Shown: piece after piece, positions 6,746-12,924 of the stretch
Layout of the letters: each line of letters opens with the position of its first letter
How positions within the stretch are numbered: the stretch's first letter is position 1
IMG/VR virus record: IMGVR_UViG_3300027909_000060
Location: 1-25,684 of that record
DNA: 25,684 bases
Direction: 5' to 3' (one strand)
DNA from: a virus
Notes under the pieces: generated by a model
What the model was told of the DNA's origin: nothing
The model's database searches: none
What the model saw: the letters and a program-made list of their open reading frames with translations, nothing else
Program-made: the position numbers and the translations under genes

Positions 6746-7062
6746 GAGACCTCTCCCACGGTGATCTGCTCGCTCACCTTCGGCGCGTCGGTCTCGCCGA
6801 GAATAAATTCAACGTCGATGACGGCGCCGTCGACGAGATCGTCGAAGTACTCGGCGATGTGAAGGTGCGCAGTCTTCAGCGTGCGATCGCCCCACGCCCA
6901 CGGGTCGTAGCGGCATTCCTGGGTCGCGAGCTCGACGAGGTAGACCATCGGGCTCTGGAAGCCCGCGCGTCGCATCAGATAGCCATCCTGGCCGCTCACC
7001 TGAATCGCCAGCGCTTGAATCGACGTGTGCTGATCTCTCAGTTCCAGCAACTTGGTGATCAT
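6742..7062 (-). CDS. hypothetical early protein (106 aa)
   Basis: A 106-residue protein with a mix of strands and helices, not recognised. It begins with a short helix (MITKLLELRDQHTSIQALAI), then GYLMRRAGF, an aromatic segment (CRYDPWAWGDRTLKTAHLHI), and an acidic end (FDDLVDGAVIDVEFILGE). The last part suggests a compact alpha/beta domain. Both ends overlap their neighbours as ATGA, which fixes the start. Its neighbour codes for a DUF3846-type protein, and such genes are usually dispensable accessory early genes. Confidence 0.6.
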   Translation of the reverse strand: MITKLLELRDQHTSIQALAIQVSGQDGYLMRRAGFQSPMVYLVELATQECRYDPWAWGDRTLKTAHLHIAEYFDDLVDGAVIDVEFILGETDAPKVSEQITVGEVS

Positions 7063-7385
7063 GCGAAGTCCTCGTCGAGGGCGATCGCGACGTCACCGGC
7101 GATCTGGTGCGTCGTGCCGGCCTGGCAAACGCTGAGATACAGCGCGGTGGCTTTCGGATTGAGCGGCTTGCGCGGCGCGACCGGCACCATCTCGAGACCG
7201 TAGGCGCGCGGCTCGGCGCGACACTCCCACCCGTTGTCGTCGCACAGCATCACGCGGCCGTCGCGGAGGTTGACGGCGTCGAAGGTGTCGGCGCCGATCA
7301 GCCGGTTGATCGTCGACACCGCCAGGGCGCGCGCGATCTCGTGGATCTCTTCACGGCCGTTGGTGCGGATGACGAGTACTCGCAT
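7059..7385 (-). CDS. DUF3846-like protein (108 aa)
   Basis: A 108-residue protein that fits the DUF3846 pattern found in phages and mobile elements: an N-terminal strand with RVLVIRTNGREEIHEI, a Leu/Ile helix, a central TFDAVNLRDGRVMLCDDNG (a hallmark of the family), and a C-terminal hydrophobic segment with the PLNPKATALYL motif. No biochemical role of the family is known to me. The ATG overlaps the preceding stop by one base (TGATG). It likely forms a small fold of strands around the conserved Asp-Asp-Asn-Gly turn. Confidence 0.75.
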   Translation of the reverse strand: MRVLVIRTNGREEIHEIARALAVSTINRLIGADTFDAVNLRDGRVMLCDDNGWECRAEPRAYGLEMVPVAPRKPLNPKATALYLSVCQAGTTHQIAGDVAIALDEDFA

Positions 7386-7918
7386 CAGATCCTCTTCAAG
7401 GGATTGCGCTCGGCACGCTGAAAGAACAAGTGGCCGGTCCCGCGCGGCTTTTCACCCGCGTGGAAATCGCATTTCACCTGGACCTTCTTCTTACAAAACA
7501 CGAGCACGTCGGTCCCAAGAATTTGCACGTTGTGCCGTTCGTCCTCGGTCGCATCCAGCCAGAACGGAAACCGGCCGCGTTTCATGGCACCCAGCACACA
7601 CATCACGGCGAGCTGGCCTTTTCGAGTCGTCGAGAGCCCGTCTCGAAACTGTGTCCACCCTTCCCATGATTCGAACCGCAGGCGACGCAAGTCCTCGACA
7701 TCCTCCACAGGCACGAGCCATCCCTCCGCCGTCGGTCCAGCGACACCGGGTTGGCCCGCGAACCGTTTCTCGCGCGGTGTTCGAAACACGGCGTCCACAC
7801 CGTTCTTGGTCGGAAAGGCGTAGATCGTGCGATTCACAACAGAGACGTGCGCGCGAATATCGCTCCCCTCGGTGTGAATCCCATATTCGAAGAGCGAGAC
7901 GTCGAGTTGCGGCTGCAT
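7385..7918 (-). CDS. hypothetical early protein (177 aa)
   Basis: A 177-residue protein I cannot assign. It begins right after the MT-A70 gene (one base between that stop and this ATG). A longer form of the frame would run into that gene and is not chosen. The middle contains WLVPVEDVEDLRRLRFESWEGW and a helix (QLAVMCVLGAMKRGRFPFW), then a strand-rich C-terminus (NVQILGTDVLVFC, KKKVQVKCDFH). Two Cys (FCKKKVQVKCDFH) are close to each other. The gene is consistently located between a DNA methyltransferase and DUF3846, but context does not give it a function. Confidence 0.65.
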   Translation of the reverse strand: MQPQLDVSLFEYGIHTEGSDIRAHVSVVNRTIYAFPTKNGVDAVFRTPREKRFAGQPGVAGPTAEGWLVPVEDVEDLRRLRFESWEGWTQFRDGLSTTRKGQLAVMCVLGAMKRGRFPFWLDATEDERHNVQILGTDVLVFCKKKVQVKCDFHAGEKPRGTGHLFFQRAERNPLKRI

Positions 7919-7919
7919 C

Positions 7920-8927
7920 CTAAGCGCTCGCGACAGCGGCATCCGCTCGCAGTTCGTTACCCCAGGTGGCCCAGGGCGCGGGGGCTGGGCGCCTGGCGAA
8001 GAGTTCGAGCCGAGCGCCGCGCGGATACAGCTCGTCGATGATGGTGCGAAAGGCTTCTGGCTTTTCGCTATGGACGGCACTGCGCTCGATCGTCTGCACC
8101 GAGTCGTGGAGCACCTGGACATCCGGCGTGCACGAGCCGCGCGTGCAGATCAACAAAAACTCGTGGCGCACGCTGTTGTAGTGCCCGAAGTTGTGTTTGA
8201 CCTTGTCCCAGACAAAGGACGTCTTGTAGGTGAACCCCCACGCGTCGATGACTGCGAAGCATTCGGCCAGGAGCGGGGACGTCACCCAGAGAAACAACAC
8301 GGCCTGCGGATCGGTGAGCTGCTTCACCGGCAGATCACACAAGTCCGCGATCGACATCGACGGGTAGTGCCGCGCGACGTGGCCGTAGTTGTCGGAGTCG
8401 TTGATGACGCCGCTGTTGCCGTACGACCAGGGCGGATCGGCGTAGAGCACGCGGTACCGCCCAGTCGCAGGGAGTTCTGCGGTCGGCCGCTTCGCGCGCT
8501 CGACCTCGCGGATGGCCTGTGCGACGCTGGCGGTGCCCGCTTTCACGTTCTCGAATTGCTCGTCTGGAAGATCGGCGAGCTTCTGGGCGAGCGCCGAGGT
8601 TTTGAGAGACACGCCGAGAGCTCCTAAAGTGGAATGCTTTGGTGGGATCCCACTTTTGCCAATTCCCCGAGCACCCGCATTCTTCGGCGTCTCTTTCAGA
8701 ATTTCGCCCAGCCGTCGAAGCGCCTCGACCCTGATCGCGTGCGCGAAATCGATCGACTCCTGCCCTAACTGCTGCTGGCGCGCATAGACCTCGGCGGCGG
8801 CCGCCAGATCCGCTATCTGTTTCGCGGCCTGGACGGTCTTCGCCTTCGCCAGTTCTGCGCGCGCGGCGCCGAGCCGCGCCAGGACGGGATCGCGGCGAAC
8901 GGCAAGCGCGTGCGTCTTTACTCGCAT
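7920..8927 (-). CDS. MT-A70 family DNA (adenine-N6) methyltransferase with N-terminal helical region
   Basis: A 335-residue protein. The second half is an MT-A70-type adenine methyltransferase: catalytic DPPW at residues 164-167 after RYRVLYA, then a HYPSMSIADLCDLPV segment, an AVLFLWVTSPLLAE strand and the FVWDKVKHNFGHY region. The C-terminal part has RSAVHSEKPEAFRTIIDELYPRGARLELFAR, a usual end of the family. The first 150 residues are helical (Ala/Gln-rich, AAKQIADLAAAAEVYARQ) and resemble the N-terminus of phage MT-A70 proteins that also carry a ParB-like or HTH-like region. The enzyme probably modifies phage DNA to escape host restriction. GGAG precedes the start. No matching restriction nuclease is adjacent. 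Confidence 0.9.
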   Translation of the reverse strand: MRVKTHALAVRRDPVLARLGAARAELAKAKTVQAAKQIADLAAAAEVYARQQQLGQESIDFAHAIRVEALRRLGEILKETPKNAGARGIGKSGIPPKHSTLGALGVSLKTSALAQKLADLPDEQFENVKAGTASVAQAIREVERAKRPTAELPATGRYRVLYADPPWSYGNSGVINDSDNYGHVARHYPSMSIADLCDLPVKQLTDPQAVLFLWVTSPLLAECFAVIDAWGFTYKTSFVWDKVKHNFGHYNSVRHEFLLICTRGSCTPDVQVLHDSVQTIERSAVHSEKPEAFRTIIDELYPRGARLELFARRPAPAPWATWGNELRADAAVASA

Positions 8928-8937
8928 AGCGGCTCCG

Positions 8938-9237
8938 TCAGGCGCGGCGCTTGCGACCGAACGTCGGTTCGTAGACGGGATCCCCGCAGAGATAGCGATA
9001 GACCTTGACGCCCGAGTAGCACTTGTTCCCGATCGCGGGCTTCAAGAGGAAGGCATCGAACGCGCCGGCCTTCGCGAGCTTGGAAGACTGCGCACGCTTG
9101 ATCCGGAAAATCGCCCCGATTTCCCCGATGCCGAGCGGCTCACCCGCCTTGGCGCGCTCGATCGCCTCGCGCGTCCCCGCATCATTGAGATCGATCGGCG
9201 GCAATGGATCGAAGGCGCGGATTGGCGTTTCAGACAT
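8938..9237 (-). CDS. small HTH-like DNA-binding protein (99 aa), possibly excisionase- or regulator-type
   Basis: A 99-residue protein. Residues 28-60 show a helix-turn-helix-like pattern (EPLGIGEIGAIFRIKRAQ, then SSKLAKAGAFDAFLL), and the end is basic (PTFGRKRRA). The YSGVKVYRYLCGDPVYEP segment resembles the wing and tail of MerR- or excisionase-like proteins. It is the second gene after the early promoter, overlapping the end of the Cro-like gene by eight bases. A lysis/lysogeny or excision role fits the position. The call is inferred from pattern and place; no catalytic motif exists. Confidence 0.55.
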   Translation of the reverse strand: MSETPIRAFDPLPPIDLNDAGTREAIERAKAGEPLGIGEIGAIFRIKRAQSSKLAKAGAFDAFLLKPAIGNKCYSGVKVYRYLCGDPVYEPTFGRKRRA

Positions 9238-9508
9238 CGTCGTGATCCTCGAGGTCCGGGTCCGGCGCGACCGGCGGCTCGTCGACGAGTCGCGGCAACG
9301 TGGGCAGGAGCGGTGGCACCGGGAAGAGCGCCGTCGGACTGACGCCGAGGACTTGCGCGAGATGCACGATCGACCGGAACGGCACCTCGTTGAGGAAGTC
9401 GCGATCCCCGCTCTCGAGACGAACGATGACGGCGACGTCGAGGCCCGCGCGCTGGGCCAATTCCTGGCGAGAGAGGCGCGCGATTCGCCGAGCGATCTTG
9501 AGTTCCAT
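9230..9508 (-). CDS. Cro-like XRE-family regulator
   Basis: A 92-residue protein with an N-terminal XRE helix-turn-helix (residues about 3-60): MELKIARRIARLSRQELAQR, the recognition part AGLDVAVIVRLESG, then SIVHLAQVLGVSPTALF. The rest is Pro/Asp/Val-rich and probably flexible. It is the first gene of the leftward early operon and stands opposite the repressor, so it likely acts as Cro or as a second repressor. The ATG at 9508 was chosen; a longer frame would need a TTG at 9541 without a good ribosome binding site. The leader from the predicted promoter would be about 65-70 bases. Confidence 0.8.
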   Translation of the reverse strand: MELKIARRIARLSRQELAQRAGLDVAVIVRLESGDRDFLNEVPFRSIVHLAQVLGVSPTALFPVPPLLPTLPRLVDEPPVAPDPDLEDHDDV

Positions 9509-9582
9509 GTGCAGGCCTGTGCAATGACCAGCGAGCGCCAACTACAGGACGCCAAGAACGCTACACAAATCGCTGCATCTTG

Positions 9583-9611
9583 TCTATATGCGCTTCTCTA
9601 TTTAGACGCAA
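9583..9611 (-). promoter_or_regulatory. leftward early promoter (PL/PR-like)
   Basis: Reading the minus strand, TTGCGT (9611 to 9606) is followed after exactly 17 bases by TATAGA (9588 to 9583). This is a good sigma-70-type match just upstream of the Cro-like gene. The palindrome TCTATTTAGA lies in the spacer and touches the -35, so a bound dimer would block this promoter. The early operon has no other obvious promoter. Confidence 0.65.
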
Positions 9612-9623
9612 AGTAGATATAAT
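9594..9623 (+). promoter_or_regulatory. rightward repressor promoter (PRM-like)
   Basis: A perfect TATAAT is at 9618-9623. The hexamer at the proper distance (TTCTCT at 9594-9599, 18-base spacer) is a poor -35, as expected of a promoter that needs activation. Transcription would begin at about 9630, two or three bases before the GTG start of the repressor, so the message is probably leaderless. It overlaps the divergent early promoter and the palindrome. Confidence 0.6.
9597..9606. promoter_or_regulatory. candidate operator palindrome
   Basis: TCTATTTAGA has perfect four-base arms (TCTA/TAGA) around TT. Further half-sites lie on each side: TCTA at 9583-9586 and TAGA at 9614-9617, giving a nested symmetry centred near 9600. 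It sits between the -35 and -10 of the leftward promoter and over the -35 of the rightward one, the usual place for a phage repressor operator. This is a pattern-based call. Confidence 0.5.
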
Positions 9624-9632
9624 CAGCTATTC

Positions 9633-10283
9633 GTGGGCACAGGCAGCATTGACGGAGGGCGGATCCGGCAGAAAACTAAGCGCGTGGCGCTATCTCCGGA
9701 AGAGCGGAGTCGCGTAGGCCGTTTGTTGCAGGACCTACGCGACGACCGCGAGTTGAAACAAGCAAACATCGCCGAAACCATTGGGTGCAGCGTCGGCACT
9801 GTGCAAGCCATCGAGTACAACAAGTGGAAAGTAGACCGCGACACCATCGAGAAGTACGCCGCGGTGTTCGGGACAACGGTGCACGGCCTCTTGCATCCTG
9901 ATGCGCGGGTCCAGCCGTCGGATCCGGAAGTGGCGGATCTGAATCGCGAGCATCTCGCGATCGCACGCGGCTACATGCGCGCCGTGAAAGCCGTGCGCAC
10001 CGCCGTCGAAGTGCTCCTGGCCGATCAGTCGCGCGATCGCGCCCTGGCCGATCGGATTGAGGACATCGCGGAGCTCGTCGTCGCGCTGAAACCCGCTGTG
10101 GATCGCCATCCGTCCCTGGCGTACGACCTCGGGGAAGCCCTCACGCGCGGCGACGTGTTGGTGGAGCTCGCGGACCGGCTCGAGCGCGATCCGATGTTTG
10201 AAGAACGCCTGCGCGATCTGCTGGATGAACCCACGCCGGCGATCCCGCCGACGGATAGCGCGCCACGCACGAAACGGAAATGA
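9633..10283 (+). CDS. CI-like XRE repressor without a peptidase domain
   Basis: A 216-residue protein with a helix-turn-helix at about residues 25-85 (EERSRVGRLLQDLRDDRELK, ANIAETIGCSVGTVQAIEYN, then a dimer-like helix with YAAVFGTTVHGLL). The C-terminal half is helical, Ala/Asp/Arg-rich (AVKAVRTAVEVLLADQ; DRIEDIAELVVALKP) and could form the dimer interface. There is no sign of the LexA/S24-type self-cleaving domain with its Ala-Gly site and Ser-Lys pair, so induction by RecA-driven cleavage is not expected. The GTG start has no Shine-Dalgarno site but lies about three bases after the predicted transcription start. The integrase ATG follows one base past its stop, so both are probably co-expressed in lysogeny. 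Confidence 0.8.
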   Translation: MGTGSIDGGRIRQKTKRVALSPEERSRVGRLLQDLRDDRELKQANIAETIGCSVGTVQAIEYNKWKVDRDTIEKYAAVFGTTVHGLLHPDARVQPSDPEVADLNREHLAIARGYMRAVKAVRTAVEVLLADQSRDRALADRIEDIAELVVALKPAVDRHPSLAYDLGEALTRGDVLVELADRLERDPMFEERLRDLLDEPTPAIPPTDSAPRTKRK

Positions 10284-10284
10284 A

Positions 10285-11613
10285 ATGAGAGCGAAACACG
10301 ACGACGACCGCAACATCCGCACGGCCTACCGGCCCGATGGGACCGTCAAGGGCTGGCTGGTCCGGTTCACCGTGAAGGGTCAGTTGTTCGAGCGGTATTT
10401 CTCAGCCGCCGAGAATTCGCTGCCGGCGGCGCGCGCCTGGCGCGATGACAACAAGCGGGTCAACACGAAGGCCCCTGGGACGTTCCGCGCGGACGTGCAG
10501 GACTACTTGCGCGACGCGCCTATTCACGAGAGGACTCGGCCGGCGACCATCAAGAAGCGGACGCAACAACTCGCCTTCCTCGGGGCGCAGGCGCTCGCCA
10601 GTGGCTCCCGTGTGCTGACGGTGAAAGAATGGCTGGTCGAGCGCGAGGCCGCGAAGGCCGGGCACCCGGTTCCCTCGCGCGGCCGCACACTGGACGAGAC
10701 GGCGCGGCACGAGATCCCGATCGATCGGTGGGCCGAGATTTTTGCGAAGGCCTTCGCACCCACGGGTCGCGATGCAGCGGAGTTTGCGAACACCTCGAAT
10801 CTCTATCGCTCAGCCGCCCACCATTTCTACAAGGTGCTCGACCGTCACGAGCCGCGACTGAACCCGATCAGCAAGGTGGCGGTGCGCCCCCGTCAGGAGC
10901 CAAGCCCGAAGGGCCAGGACATGCGCGTGATCGCGGAGATCCTGAAACACGTCCCGACGAAGTTCGGCCGCGACGGGCGAGCCACCGAGCTGCGCCTGAA
11001 CGTGCTCGCCTGGTGCAACATCGAACCCGAACAACTGAAGAACCTAGACCCGGCGCGTGATTTCCACGACGACCCGGACGCCACCGCAGATGAGATCGTG
11101 GACGGCGCGATCACCCTGACGTGCCCGGCCAGGCTGAAGGGCCGATTGAAGGTCATCCCAGCCCCGTTGCTGAAGTTTCTGATCCCTCGAGGGGTCGAGG
11201 CCCTGCGCGCGTATGCGACTGAATCCGCCGACTGGAAGACGCACTCGTTTTCGAACAGCTCGCTGCTGAAGGCGCTGAAGCGCGCGAGTCGTCAGGCTCA
11301 GGTCGCGCTCGCCAAGCAAGGGGTGTCGGTCGATCTGTCGGGGATGACGGTCAAACAGCTCCGACACAGCTTCCTGTGCGCGATGACCCTCGCGACCCGC
11401 GGGCGCGTCAGCCTGAGCGGCACGCTACGGGTCGACCCTGGTGTCATCGCCGCGGCGGGACATGCCGACGCGACGATGATGCCGATTTACGTCGAGCGCA
11501 TCATGCGCGAGGCCGACCGGCTCGCGATGGCCGACACGGCCCGCTATCTCGCGGCGCTGTTCGCGCAACCGCTGAAGCCGCCGACGCTGCGGGTTGTGCG
11601 TGGGGCGAAATAG
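10285..11613 (+). CDS. int: tyrosine recombinase (phage integrase)
   Basis: A 442-residue tyrosine recombinase. Catalytic parts by position: Arg237 in ATELRLNV (box I), a likely hairpin Lys289 in GRLKVIP, the box II region MTVKQLRHSFL with Arg360 and His361 (the usual first His of HxxR appears as Lys357), His393 in AAGHADATMMPIY, and nucleophile Tyr402, nine residues after it. The N-terminal third would hold the arm-binding and core-binding domains. It acts at the adjacent attachment core, a tRNA-Val 3' half about 200 bases downstream. The ATG at 10285 is preferred because it lies one base past the repressor stop; an in-frame longer form would overlap the repressor by 86 bases. Its TAG stop is inside the left arm of a long hairpin. 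Confidence 0.92.
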   Translation: MRAKHDDDRNIRTAYRPDGTVKGWLVRFTVKGQLFERYFSAAENSLPAARAWRDDNKRVNTKAPGTFRADVQDYLRDAPIHERTRPATIKKRTQQLAFLGAQALASGSRVLTVKEWLVEREAAKAGHPVPSRGRTLDETARHEIPIDRWAEIFAKAFAPTGRDAAEFANTSNLYRSAAHHFYKVLDRHEPRLNPISKVAVRPRQEPSPKGQDMRVIAEILKHVPTKFGRDGRATELRLNVLAWCNIEPEQLKNLDPARDFHDDPDATADEIVDGAITLTCPARLKGRLKVIPAPLLKFLIPRGVEALRAYATESADWKTHSFSNSSLLKALKRASRQAQVALAKQGVSVDLSGMTVKQLRHSFLCAMTLATRGRVSLSGTLRVDPGVIAAAGHADATMMPIYVERIMREADRLAMADTARYLAALFAQPLKPPTLRVVRGAK

Positions 11614-11673
11614 GACCCAGCTCTATGACCCCGTGCGATCGCGAAACGCACGAGGTCATAGGTTTGGGTCCTA
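11611..11673. terminator. long imperfect hairpin at the end of the integrase gene
   Basis: Three stacked stems form one hairpin: TAGGACCCA pairs with TGGGTCCTA (9 bp), CTATGACC with GGTCATAG (8 bp), and GTGCG with CGCAC (5 bp), with small internal loops and a nine-base apex containing GCGAAA. The integrase stop codon is in the left arm. No T-run follows directly; a T6 is about 30 bases downstream. It may stop transcription, stabilise the message 3' end, or be part of the recombination site, so the terminator label is provisional. Confidence 0.55.
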
Positions 11674-11752
11674 AAGCCGGGTCCTATGCGGTCGGAAGAA
11701 GTGGTTTTTTCTAGCATTTTGTAGGCTTTTGTGACGGCCGACTTGGACCCAG
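11611..11752. repeat. cluster of GGACCC-type short repeats between int and the attachment core
   Basis: GGACCCAG occurs at 11613-11620 and 11745-11752, and the inverse GGGTCCTA at 11666-11673 and 11679-11686. The latter two are both complementary to TAGGACCC at 11611-11618. Four short repeats in about 140 bases near an integrase gene and core site fit arm-type integrase or accessory-protein sites. The fit is by pattern only. Confidence 0.45.
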
Positions 11753-11815
11753 AAAAGACGAGAAGTCGCGACTTTATTGAGGAAATTCCCAGAAAGAGCG
11801 AGTTCTGACACCCCG

Positions 11816-11860
11816 TTCACACGCACGAGGTCACACGTTCAAGTCGTGTAGCGCCCACCA
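11816..11860 (+). other. attP: attachment core (attP): 3' half of a tRNA-Val(CAC) gene
   Basis: The bases fit a tRNA from the anticodon loop to the end with exact spacing: loop TTCACAC (anticodon CAC), 3' anticodon strand GCACG, variable loop AGGTC, T-stem ACACG, T-loop TTCAAGT, T-stem CGTGT, acceptor strand AGCGCCC, discriminator A, and CCA. The 5' partner needed for the anticodon stem (CGTGC) is not present (CCCCG instead), and no 5' acceptor GGGCGCT is found upstream. The identity to a host tRNA therefore starts at the anticodon loop, as is usual for tyrosine integrases. The phage copy would rebuild the tRNA after integration. Confidence 0.85.
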
Positions 11861-12006
11861 CTTACAGCAGCTAGGTCCCACGCCGAACCATCGCCATCCG
11901 GGTTTCGCTGTATTGCGTGGTCCCCATCTACCCGATACTCTGCACGTCATCCGCTGTTCGGTCACCCTTTTGACGCTGCCCCTCCGGGGGTGTATGCGAG
12001 GTGTTC
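11861..12006. other. spacer between attachment core and lipoprotein gene
   Basis: A stretch of about 145 bases with no reading frame that looks coded. It includes a short GC hairpin (CCCC-TCC-GGGG near 11979-11989) and a weak promoter-like pair, TTGACG (11970-11975) and TATGCG (11993-11998) with a 17-base gap. A G-rich GAGGTG at 11998-12003 lies right before the ATG. It may carry the promoter of the next gene and part of the attP arms, but nothing is firm. Confidence 0.3.
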
Positions 12007-12867
12007 ATGCCGTCGTTCATTCTCCGCAATCTGGATCCCGAGTTCTGGTCGCGCGTTCAAGCCAAGGCCGCGGCGGAAGGCACCACCGTGAAGGCGGTGA
12101 TCCTCCGCCTGCTCGCGTCCTGGCTCGCCGCCGGATTGCTCCTGTTCACGGTCGGGTGCGCGTATCAGAACCCCGCCGCTCCGACGCCGCCGGCCCCGGC
12201 AACGCCAGGTGTGCCCGCGCGGATCGAGCTCAACTCGAGCGCCGGGACGGGCGCCGAGAGTGGCTCAGGCCGCATTAGCGCCCGCGTGTTCGACGCGTTC
12301 GCGACCGCCCTCCCCGAGCAGACCGTCGACTTCCGGGCGTCTGACGGGACGCTGAGCGCGGCGCAGGTCGTGACCGATGCGTCGGGCATGGCGCGGACCA
12401 TCATCACGGGGCCGGACGGCGCCGTGATTACGATCGTGGCGACCCTCGGCGCGCTCGAAGTGACGACGCGGGTCGCCATCCAGGCCCGGCCGGTGGTGCC
12501 GCCCACCCCGACCCCGCCGACGCCGACGCCCATTCCGCCGACCCCGACGCCGACCCCGCCGACGCCGATTCCCCCGACCCCGATTCCGCCCACACCGATC
12601 CCGCCGACCCCGCTGTTCACGCGGAGCGGTTCGGGCGATACGGTCTTTGACATGCCGACGACGGTCGCGCGCGTCCGCATCACCGGCACGTACACGGGCA
12701 CGAGTTCCAACTTCATCGTGCGGATCGCCGGCGCGCTCGTCGTCAATGAGCTGCTCGGGACGAGCTGGGGGCTCACGTCGTTTGAGGGCACGTACCTGAC
12801 GAGCGGCGGCGTTGTCGCGATCACGAATTCCACCGGCGTCGCGTGGACGTTTACGGAGGTCCGCTAG
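12007..12867 (+). CDS. RHH-like N-terminus joined to an Ig-domain lipoprotein (possible lysogenic-conversion gene)
   Basis: A 286-residue product oriented against the late genes. Residues 1-42 read like a ribbon-helix-helix domain of the FitA/Arc antitoxin type: strand SFILRNL, helix DPEFWSRVQAKAAAEG, helix TTVKAVILRLLASWL. The same second helix runs into AAGLLLFTVGC (Cys51), a signal-peptide-like segment with an imperfect lipobox (TVGC; Leu is expected at -3). Then come an Ala/Pro spacer, a bacterial Ig-like (invasin/Big_1) domain at about 69-158, a Pro-Thr linker (about 165-202), and a beta-rich C-terminal domain (LFTRSGSGDTVFDMP to FTEVR). GAGGTG precedes the ATG. An internal GTG (base 12088) with GGAAGG seven bases upstream would give a normal lipoprotein. 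A surface protein made during lysogeny is the likely outcome. Confidence 0.75.
   Translation: MPSFILRNLDPEFWSRVQAKAAAEGTTVKAVILRLLASWLAAGLLLFTVGCAYQNPAAPTPPAPATPGVPARIELNSSAGTGAESGSGRISARVFDAFATALPEQTVDFRASDGTLSAAQVVTDASGMARTIITGPDGAVITIVATLGALEVTTRVAIQARPVVPPTPTPPTPTPIPPTPTPTPPTPIPPTPIPPTPIPPTPLFTRSGSGDTVFDMPTTVARVRITGTYTGTSSNFIVRIAGALVVNELLGTSWGLTSFEGTYLTSGGVVAITNSTGVAWTFTEVR
12075..12090 (+). promoter_or_regulatory. possible internal translation start (GGAAGG + GTG)
   Basis: GGAAGG at 12075-12080 is followed after seven bases by an in-frame GTG (codon 28). Starting here gives MKAVILRLLASWLAAGLLLF and then TVGC, a compact signal peptide with Lys and Arg before the hydrophobic core. This looks better as a lipoprotein start than the ATG 81 bases earlier. 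Both starts could be used. Confidence 0.45.
12499..12612 (+). repeat. Pro-Thr tandem repeat linker
   Basis: The DNA repeats short units of the form CCGACCCCGA/CCGATTCCGCC, coding for PPTPTPPTPTPIPPTP-like tandems of about 38 residues. The linker joins the Ig-like and C-terminal domains and would span the cell wall or periplasm. Such repeats are prone to slippage, so length may vary between isolates. Confidence 0.7.
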
Positions 12868-12924
12868 TCCTCATCGCACGCCTGGTGCGGTGCCGCGCCG
12901 TCAGCGACCTGTGTTTGCTCTCGG
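12868..12924. other. convergent intergenic gap
   Basis: A 57-base space between the ends of the plus-strand lipoprotein gene and the minus-strand late operon. A small CGCAC/GTGCG stem (12875-12889) is present, but no T-run on either side. It does not look like a strong terminator. Confidence 0.3.

Noticed and set aside
505-8927. Restriction-modification system made of the HNH protein and the MT-A70 methyltransferase
   Set aside because: The genes are over 7 kb apart, the HNH protein has no specificity domain, and both are ordinary phage early genes.
11780-11860. A complete tRNA gene at the attachment site
   Set aside because: Only the 3' half can be folded. The 5' acceptor, D-arm and 5' anticodon strand are missing, so it is a core site and not a working tRNA.
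11970-11998. Promoter TTGACG-17-TATGCG before the lipoprotein gene
   Set aside because: The -10 matches at only three positions, and the start would fall after the ribosome site. It is mentioned in the spacer entry but not claimed.
12875-12889. Terminator between the convergent lipoprotein and late genes
   Set aside because: The CGCAC/GTGCG stem is short and has no T-run in either direction.
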